Positions 57,417 to 64,000 of a DNA stretch of 64,000 nucleotides are shown piece by piece. Origin of the DNA: Antedon mediterranea (lineage: Eukaryota; Echinodermata; Crinoidea; Comatulida; Antedonidae); NCBI RefSeq assembly GCF_964355755.1, contig NC_092677.1, positions 7,571,001 to 7,635,000 on the forward strand, given 5' to 3'. The position numbers and the translations under genes are program-made. The notes below the pieces were generated by a model. It saw only the letters and a list, made by a program, of their open reading frames with translations, did no database searches and was not told where the DNA came from. Positions within the stretch are counted from its first letter, which is position 1; each line of letters opens with the position of its first letter.

Positions 57417-57680
57417 ATCGAGAGAGGGGAGGGGGTTGGGGTGGATGGAGAGACACATATTTTTTTTACATGTTACACAAATGTTAAACTCTGTCTGCAC
57501 TATAACATTTTTATGCGACAAAAAAATGTGATGTGCCCATATATGGACACGATGAATGACATATCACTACCATATTTGGGCACATCACACCTTTTTTGTT
57601 AAACTAGTTTATAGTGTAGACAAACATGTAAAAAATATGTGTCTCTCCATCACCCCAACCACCTCCCCCTCTCTCGCTTT
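57417..57680. repeat. inner palindrome with a MITE in its loop
   Basis: The left half 'gggttggggtggatggagag' followed by acacatatttttttt faces 'atatgtgtctctccatcacc' with ccaaccacctccccc on the right. Between the halves (57484-57630) lies a copy of MITE family A, which has itself inverted ends. Confidence 0.75.
57484..57630 (+). mobile_element. MITE family A, copy 4
   Basis: ttaaactctgtctgcactat ... gtttatagtgtagac with the characteristic 'gtgatgtgcccatatatgg' and 'atttgggcacatcaca'. It has a single internal unit. It is nested in the inner palindrome. Confidence 0.75.
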
Positions 57681-57839
57681 TCCAATGCTACTGCATGCAT
57701 CTATACACATCTAAATTGCCGGAATTGTACTGGAAAGTTTTTAGCTACATTTGAAAATAAGTCCCAGAGGATGGGTGTATTGTAATGTTATCAGAATTAT
57801 GGCAATTGTTTGTAATGGGAAAGTTTTAAAACTACGAAA

Positions 57840-58110
57840 TATTTGCTAATAATATCACATGCTATTAAAGATATACTTATTTTCCCCCTGACAAAAGTAA
57901 TTTTGACAAATATTTTTGTTGAATATGCAATTTTAATGTCACACATAATAGTTTCACCAAAAATTGGATTGAAAAAAATGATATAGTGCATACCCAAAAA
58001 AACTGTAATTCAAAACAAAAAATAGGCTGGAAGTCAATGTGATTTTGGTTAAATTAACTGTTTATTTTGTCTTTAAAGTGATATTTACTCTATTTTTTAG
58101 ATTAGCTCTT
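57840..58110 (+). repeat. interspersed repeat family B, copy 3
   Basis: Shares 'aattttaatgtcacaca', 'aaaattggattgaaaaa', 'ggctggaagtcaatgtg', 'ttggttaaattaactg' and 'attttgtctttaaagtg' with the copies at 28.3 and 31.9 kb. Confidence 0.65.
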
Positions 58111-60527
58111 TGAATAAACACCTCTTCCAATGCAGTGAAGATCTTAAGTGTCGCCTTGTCTTACTAATCTTCCTTAACTTCTCTTTGAACGATCGTAATC
58201 AATATTTGTTGAGGTATAATATTTCCCTCAAATGCTTTCTGATAATCTCTAAATCAAAGATTTGGTGATATTCATTTCCTTTTTATTTTAGTTGATTGAC
58301 AAACTGTATAAGATGGTCCTACAAAGCCATGGTTTATTTTTTGATTACTTTTGTAAATTATTTGTGTACATGTGATAATGTTCGATTGGTCGGTAATGGT
58401 TGATGTCAGTTTTGTCATGTTTTTGTTGATTAAAGTATAATTATCATTGCTTCTCTTCATTTCTTCTGGTTTCAAAGATTTTGTTGTATAGTGTTATGAG
58501 CTGGATGTGTTATTGCCTCATCAAGCCAAGATGGTAATTTTGACTGCTCACTGGTTTGTTTTCCTTTTATATTCCACTACAGTATGTTCTTGAAAAGAAA
58601 TCAGCTTTGTAATTAATTTGTCTTTGATCCTTTTCAGATTTCTAATATTTTAAACATATGTTTTTCTTTTCTTCACTTTTTCCTCACTGTTTCAAACATT
58701 TTATTTTTTCAGGATACTTCAAGCAATGAATTGATAATTAGGTCATATGTTTTATGAGTATCAAATCGCATTGGTTAATTCTTCTTTTCTTTCTTTAAGA
58801 TCTTGATTTTCTTTTTTTTTTAAATGTTATTTAACTTTAAGTTTATCTAATGTTTTGTTGATATTAAGTGTTGCTCTTACGGTGTAGGCCTACCATGCGA
58901 TGGAATTATATATATTGAAATTAAATTAAACATTAAGTTTTAAGAAAATTGTAAAAGGCTAAATAGGATATTGAATGTAGTTCTGGTCCATTAAATCTAA
59001 ATTTTAGGTATATTATTATAAGTATGACACACGCACGCTTTACAGTATATCCTGGTTATACCTCAAACTGGCATTTCCAGTAAAAATATGATAACATCTT
59101 CTATTAGAGCTAATATAAATGTTTACATTCTGAACATTTTGACACCAAGTTGAACTTTTTATGACATTTGGTTACAGAGATACAGATATATTTAAACATT
59201 AAAGGTCAAAGGTAAGTAAATGACATTTCCTGTGAATTTGGAAGAACATTTAATTAGAGTATATATAAATATGTATGCTCTTAACAATTTGAAACAAATT
59301 TCAAGAAATTTTGACCAGTAGTTATTGAGATATAGTAAGCCGAGGTCAAAGGTCAAAACATTGAGAAATTACATTTCCTGTCGTTTTTTTGAAAAAAGTT
59401 CTATTAGAGCGGATATAAATATGTACCCTCTGATCTATTTGACACCAATATTATTTCAATTGTCAAACCCGTTGCGGAGATATGCCTGTTTAAGATAGAA
59501 ATATAAAAATTGAGGTCAGAGGTCACAGAGGTCAAATCAGATTTCCAGTAACTTTGTTTTGGTATCTCCATATCATGTTCTATCAACATGCCAAAGGGCA
59601 CACTTGTATCCACTATGGTAACATCATTTCCCCTTAGGGACCGGACTATTACTGTTATATATAGTTATGGAGTTCGGAATAAATGACTTTCTATATCTGC
59701 CAGTTCGAGTCCTAATTAGCATCATGCATAATGGTAGAGCAGTTAATGACATGTGCATTTTATTACCAAAGCATGGAACTTGGCCCAAAGTTTCTTTAAT
59801 GTGTATAGATTCAAAATATCGGGGGGTGCCAAGTGTCCAAGGTCCGGTATGGCGGCCATCTTGATTTTAAAATGGCCACTATAAAAACAAAAAATGTTCA
59901 TATCTTGGCAACTATACACATTAGAGACTTAATTCTGGTCTCAAATTGTTCACAAACTATATATTTCTATTTGCTCTAATGAAAAGTTTCGTCCAAAAAT
60001 GACCGGAAATGACGTTTCTTTCAGTTTAACCTTTGAACTCGTATTTGTATATCTCTGTAACTACTGGTCATTTTCAAACAATTTTGGTGTCATTTTGTTC
60101 AGAATAAATATATTTATATTTGTAGTAATGAAACATTTTCACATAAAATGACCGGAAATACAATTTATGACCTTTGACATTTATTTATTGAATTTTAATT
60201 ATATGAATATACTGTATGTGTTTTTTGTTAAATGCACCTAATTTTGAACTTTCACCTGTTGGCGTAATTATATTAAATGATTAATGGACTTAAATTGTAT
60301 ATAGTACATAAGATTGGTAAACATTGTGCTTGGTGGTACCATTAGTTTAATGATGATGGCACCTTCTGATTCGTTAAAAGTTTTAATAGTTTGACAGAGG
60401 AAATAATAACATGTTATGGAATACCGTAAAACCTCGAAAAGGTGATAGTATGAGCTTCTTTTCGAGATAGACTGTATGTGAATGTCAAATAAATAGTAAT
60501 ATGATGATCGTGTTTATATCAATAAAC

Positions 60528-60890
60528 ACGCGGCTTTACCACGTGGAAACACCGGTTCTCGTCAGATCACCGAAGTTAAGCAACGTTGGGCCTGGTTAGA
60601 GCTTGGATTGGAGACCATCTGGGAATAGCGGGTGCTGTATACGGAGCTGGGGTCCCATTAGGCATTTGAAATCAGCACTGCTGAATCTTATGGCAGCCCT
60701 TGCATCTAGTATCTGCCACAGACCTCTGGTCAAGGTGGGCACTGGACGAGAGAAGCCCTTGATCAATATCAGGATCAATCAAGGTGCTTTAAACAGTCCT
60801 GGCTTTGTTTGTATCAAACCCGTTAGTGGGGGTAATTATCGCTGTTGGTTTCGATTGAATAAAATAAAATAAAATAAAAAATAAAAATTA
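60528..60890 (+). mobile_element. 5S rRNA-derived SINE (SINE3-like)
   Basis: The first roughly 115 bases follow the 5S rRNA gene from end to end: 'cggctttaccacgtgg', 'ctcgtcagatcaccgaagtt', 'aagcaacgttgggcctggtt', then 'gcttggattggagaccatct' and 'gggaatagcgggtgctgtat'. The internal control region (box A and box C) is recognisable. A 250-base body unrelated to 5S follows, ending 'ttagtgggggtaattatcgc' and 'gctgttggtttcgattgaat' with an aaaat tail. Substitutions in the 5S part and the attached body exclude a functional 5S gene. The tail is also present at 17695. Confidence 0.85.
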
Positions 60891-61016
60891 ATGACCTTAC
60901 AATGAACCCTTTATATTTCAACAATCAAGCCTCAGTTATTATACAATTTATTGTTTTCCAAGTGGTAGACCTATTTTGATTGCATCTTCTTTTTGTATGC
61001 TTCCTCGGTTAATATG

Positions 61017-61492
61017 GTCCTACCCCTCCTTCTTTGTAGATTCTCTGTAGATGGTCTTCTTTGTCTGTAGATGGTCCTACACCCCCTTCTTTGTCTGTGG
61101 ATGGTCCTACACCCCCTTCTTTGTCTGTGGATGGTCCTACACCCCCTTCTTTGTCTGTGGATGGTCCTACACCCCCTCTTTGTCTGTGGATGGTCTTATA
61201 CCTTTTTCTTTGTATGTAGATGGCCGTATACCCCCCTTCTTTGTCTGGGGATGGTCTTATACCCCTTTCTTTGTGTGTGAATGGTCTTACACCCCCTTTT
61301 TTGTCTGTGGATGGTCTTATACCCCCTTCTTTGTCTGTGGATGGTCTTTTACCCACTTCTTTGTCTGTGGATGGTCTTACACCCCCTTCTTTGTCTGTGG
61401 ATGGTCTTATACCCCCTTCTTTGTCTGTGGATGGTCTTTTACCCACTTCTTTGTCTGTGGAGTGTCTTACACCCCCTTCTTTTTCTGGACTC
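61017..61492. repeat. 30-bp minisatellite, about 16 copies
   Basis: The unit is tggtcctacacccccttctt followed by tgtctgtgga, with c/t variation at the fifth to eighth bases. Because 30 is divisible by three, one minus-strand and several plus-strand frames remain open through the array. The minus frame would give a 10-residue repeat of the type STDKEGGxRP. There is no start context, splice site or flanking coding sequence, so I treat it as non-coding. Confidence 0.9.
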
Positions 61493-61779
61493 ACTAGTTT
61501 GATTGATTGAATCAGACATTGTTTCTTGTATGATTAGGAGACCAAGACCTTCAAAGTGAAAGTCCACAGGTGGACGCCTAAAAAGGTCTTGTACAGAACA
61601 GTATATTGTAGGTCCATGTCACTAATTTGAGGATTACTTGAATAATTACTTATTGAGATGTCTTTAACGAATTGATTTGGTTTGGATTTTGCTAAAAAAT
61701 CAATGACTAGAGAAAATCGAGGAAAAGGATTCAGATGAAAGGTTTACAGCAAAGACCCATTACCATAAAAATTGAGTAC

Positions 61780-62080
61780 ATTTTTTTAGATGCAACGAAA
61801 ATGAACAAGAATTATCTGAGTTTCTGACTAATGAAAGTAGGTCTACTGCACAAATGCAGGATAAGTTTGTAGTAAGTACTTTGAAAGACGGTGTTCTCTT
61901 AACTCATGAAAATGAGAACTTCCCGAACTTGTCTCATATGCAACATCAAAAAGGCCAACGAAAAAATGCTACTTTACATCAAAAATATTTCCAAATGGCA
62001 TCTAACGATTGACACATCACAGTTTAGCAAACAAGTCAGCATAGATGAGCTCAGTGATTGCTGTTTCTCAGTTATCTGTC
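61780..62080 (+). pseudogene. decayed fragment of the 'HEEADTR' transposon ORF
   Basis: In mixed frames the sequence gives STLKDGVLLTHENENFPN and CNIKKANEKMLLYIKNI. These resemble the region around the C-x-HEEADTRMLLH block seen in the first element (1400-1505, minus strand). A single-base shift is needed between the two parts, so this is a relic. It supports a common origin of the elements at 0.15 and 59.8 kb. Confidence 0.4.
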
Positions 62081-62596
62081 ATACTTTACACCTATCCTAT
62101 CACATCAAAAGTAAACAATTCAGAATAATTCCTGGTCATTTTTGCATTAAGTGTCATTTATTTCGGTAAAAAAAATTAGGTGCATTTATACCAATGTAAA
62201 CCACATACAGTATGTTCACATAATTATATATGTCAAAGGTTATAAATTGTATTTCCAGTCATTTTATGTGAAAATGTTTCATTACTACAAATATAAATGT
62301 CTCTATTCTGAACAAAATGACACCAAAATCGATTGAAAATGATCATTAGTTACTGAGATATACAGATAAGAGGTCAAAGGTCAAACTGGACGAAACGTCA
62401 TTTTTGGACGAAACTTTTTATTAGAACCAATAGAAATATGTAGTCTGTGAACAATTTAACACCAGAATCAAATCTCTACTGTTCATAGTTCCAAGATATG
62501 AACACTTTTTGTTTTTATGGTTGCCATTTTGAAATCAAGATGGCCGCCATACCAGACGTTGGATACTTGGCACCCCCCGATATTTTGAATCTATAT

Positions 62597-63551
62597 TTCA
62601 CGGACACAAATCAAACAGCTTAGAAATGCTCCTTTAAGTATAACCGTTTTATTCAATGATTGAATATGTGTGTATGGTACGTATGGTAACTGAAAATAAC
62701 AGAAAGTATAATTCCTTCAAATTGATATTCAAATACAGTAGTACATAGAAAATACTTTAAACCTTGCTATCATATAAATATGATTATACAGTATATGCTA
62801 TATTATTGTTAATTAAATTGTTACATAGTTTGTTGTTTACATACAGTATCTTTTATAGTATGACATAACTTACAAAGCTGTGAGCCTATGGATGCAGCAC
62901 AATGAAAAACATCTGTGAATTTCTACTGTTAAACTTTAATACCTATGAATGAAAAACTATAACTGACAATCTACGAAATCTATAAAACTACAGTATTAAA
63001 AAGTACAAAATACAACAAATGTAAGCATTAAGGGATCACCCTAAACATAACAATCAAAAAGGTACATCCAGTCGCCTTTTCAACACTATCCCTGTTGCCA
63101 TAGCAACTAAGAAGACACCATCCCGCAAACCTAGGCTATACAGCATCTCGCGCACATGTGTGCATACTGTATGATAACTAGTTCACCCTTCGAACTATAC
63201 ACAATCAAAACTATTATATAGATTCCCAAAATGCAATAACATTAATATCCATAGTATCCTAAATATATCTAAAACAAGCTGATTCAACAATTATAGTGAT
63301 TTATCCATTTTAAACTAATATTTCTTACCTACAAAGGTACGACTGAAGTTTATGACTGATTCATCTAACTATAGGCAAAACAGTGCCGCGAAAAGTTACA
63401 ATATGAAACGCCACAAATATTGTATGGAAGGCAACTGCGGCCAGCATACTCCCTCGTGATGACACTTCATCACCACTAACATTCTCTAACATATTATAAC
63501 TATTCAAAATAACATTAACAATTCAATGGTCATAACATATTTATGCGTTAA
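62597..63551. other. non-coding, possibly 3' LTR of BEL/Pao element
   Basis: Directly after the polyprotein stop (minus strand) comes an agagaa run followed by tgttagtggtgatgaag at about 63481. This would fit a purine tract plus LTR start. The other LTR is beyond the window and I cannot fix the end, so this is a suggestion only. Confidence 0.3.
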
Positions 63552-64000
63552 CTAAACAGATTCGACCAGTAATACCAGTTCATGTATAGGTCTTTGATAC
63601 TCAGAGTTAGTTGAAGGTAGCCGTATGTTGACTTTTCGAACATAGCCGTCATCGCTGGTAAAAGTTTGGGTGATTATGCCAAGATGCCATTGATTTCTTT
63701 TAACATTCTTCTCCCACAATAATACAATATCTCCTACACGAAAGTTTCGCTGCTCTTTCTTCCAAAGTCGTCTCTGTTGAAGGGTTTGTAAGTAATGTAT
63801 TCTCCATTGTTTCCAAAATTGGTTTGCTAATACCTGCACCATTTTCCACTGTGCTTGAAACATGTTGGATACATTGTCATCCACTGCAATTTCTTCAATA
63901 CAACCATGTTTCTGAGTTAGCAATAATGCTGGGCTCAAGTAAGACACTTCGTCAGGATCTGTAGTTAATGGTACTAATGGTCGTGAATTGATAATTGCCA
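63552..64000 (-). CDS. BEL/Pao retrotransposon polyprotein, C-terminal end (partial)
   Basis: The frame is open from the window edge (64000) to a stop at 63552-63554, about 148 codons. It matches the region after the integrase core of Pao/BEL polyproteins (DUF5641 type): LSPALLLTQKHG, then MVQVLANQFWKQWRIHYLQT, FRVGDIVLLWE, WHLGIITQTF, DGYVRKVNIR and RPIHELVLL. The 5' part, with protease, reverse transcriptase and integrase core, lies outside the window. No stop or frameshift is seen in the visible part, so the copy may be young. Confidence 0.9.
   Translation of the reverse strand, partial: AIINSRPLVPLTTDPDEVSYLSPALLLTQKHGCIEEIAVDDNVSNMFQAQWKMVQVLANQFWKQWRIHYLQTLQQRRLWKKEQRNFRVGDIVLLWEKNVKRNQWHLGIITQTFTSDDGYVRKVNIRLPSTNSEYQRPIHELVLLVESV

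Larger units (their letters stand above)
56763..59648. mobile_element. 2.9-kb inverted-repeat element with DR1 arrays
   Basis: The left terminus tagtccagtccctaagggg is matched in reverse by ccccttagggaccggacta at 59630-59648, flanked by TA on both sides. The arms (about 56763-57415 and 59075-59648) are made of degenerate repeats of about 125 bases containing 'tttatattcgctataatg', 'ggtgtcaaat' and DR1-like tgacctttgacc. Such motifs are at 56887, 57067, 57211, 59202, 59343 and 59513. The middle holds a separate palindrome, a MITE and repeat family B. No transposase is seen. Confidence 0.75.
59804..62595. mobile_element. 2.8-kb TIR element hosting nested repeats
   Basis: The left terminus tatagattcaaaatatcgg plus ggggtgccaagtgtcc is matched in reverse at 62560-62595. 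The arms (59804-60240 and 62178-62595, about 430 bases) stay alignable throughout: 'ggcggccatcttga', 'atatcttggcaact', 'gaccggaaat', and DR1-like motifs at 60168 and 62371. Inside are a 5S-derived SINE, a 30-bp minisatellite and a decayed transposon ORF. It is a relative of the elements at 0.15 and 56.8 kb by its internal repeat unit, but has different termini. Confidence 0.78.

Noticed and set aside
60528-60642. Functional 5S rRNA gene
   Set aside because: It carries many substitutions in paired regions and is fused to a SINE body with an aaaat tail.
61009-61510. Repeat proteins encoded on both strands of the 30-bp minisatellite
   Set aside because: A unit length divisible by three keeps several frames open at once, and there is no promoter, splice site or unique coding sequence next to it.

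Overview
This is eukaryotic DNA from an AT-rich, intron-rich, transposon-rich animal genome. The genes are ordinary metazoan families with GT-AG introns: SLC47/MATE, GCSH, MSRA, GFOD and an immunoglobulin-superfamily receptor. The intergenic DNA is full of MITEs, TIR elements, SINEs and the palindrome TAGGCCTA. That mix, together with a 5S-derived SINE and BEL/Pao and 'FHAFTG' transposon proteins, suggests a marine invertebrate deuterostome, most likely an echinoderm. The species assignment is inference only.

Layout. 0.15-2.03 kb: a DNA transposon with long inverted repeats and a decayed ORF. 2-5.5 kb: non-coding. 5.5-9.85 kb: a 4.3-kb foldback element built from about 24 copies of a 176-bp monomer in two opposed arms, flanked by a perfect 9-bp target-site duplication. 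10.3-25.0 kb (+): a complete 15-exon MATE transporter whose introns carry a LINE fragment, MITEs, a 58-bp tandem array and a SINE tail. 25.4-27.2 kb: a TIR element, then a tRNA-derived SINE. 29.1-32.3 kb (+): complete 5-exon glycine cleavage H protein. 32.3-37.9 kb: repeats and palindromes, no convincing gene. 37.96-41.01 kb (-): 4-exon methionine sulfoxide reductase A with an in-frame TGA exactly at the catalytic cysteine, so a probable selenoprotein. 42.9-44.05 kb (+): GFOD-type oxidoreductase with a single coding exon, and a decayed partial copy at 47.2 kb. 49.8-56.13 kb (-): a 12-exon type I membrane receptor with three Ig-like regions, a Ser/Thr-rich stalk, one membrane span and a cytoplasmic tail carrying an SH3-type motif, an ITIM and an ITSM-like motif. 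56.76-59.65 and 59.80-62.60 kb: two more large inverted-repeat elements packed with nuclear-receptor DR1 sequences. The second holds a 5S rRNA-derived SINE and a 30-bp minisatellite. 63.55-64.0 kb (-): the 3' end of a BEL/Pao retrotransposon polyprotein, running off the window.

The genes do not form a pathway. GCSH and MSRA both look mitochondrial, MATE and the Ig receptor are membrane proteins, and each appears to be an independent unit. The most notable points are the Sec-type MSRA, the ITIM-bearing Ig receptor, the foldback element with its higher-order repeat, and the transposon inverted repeats that carry arrays of DR1 sites. Exon boundaries were assigned by eye from reading frame, GT-AG signals and family similarity; all exon phases close exactly for the four multi-exon genes.
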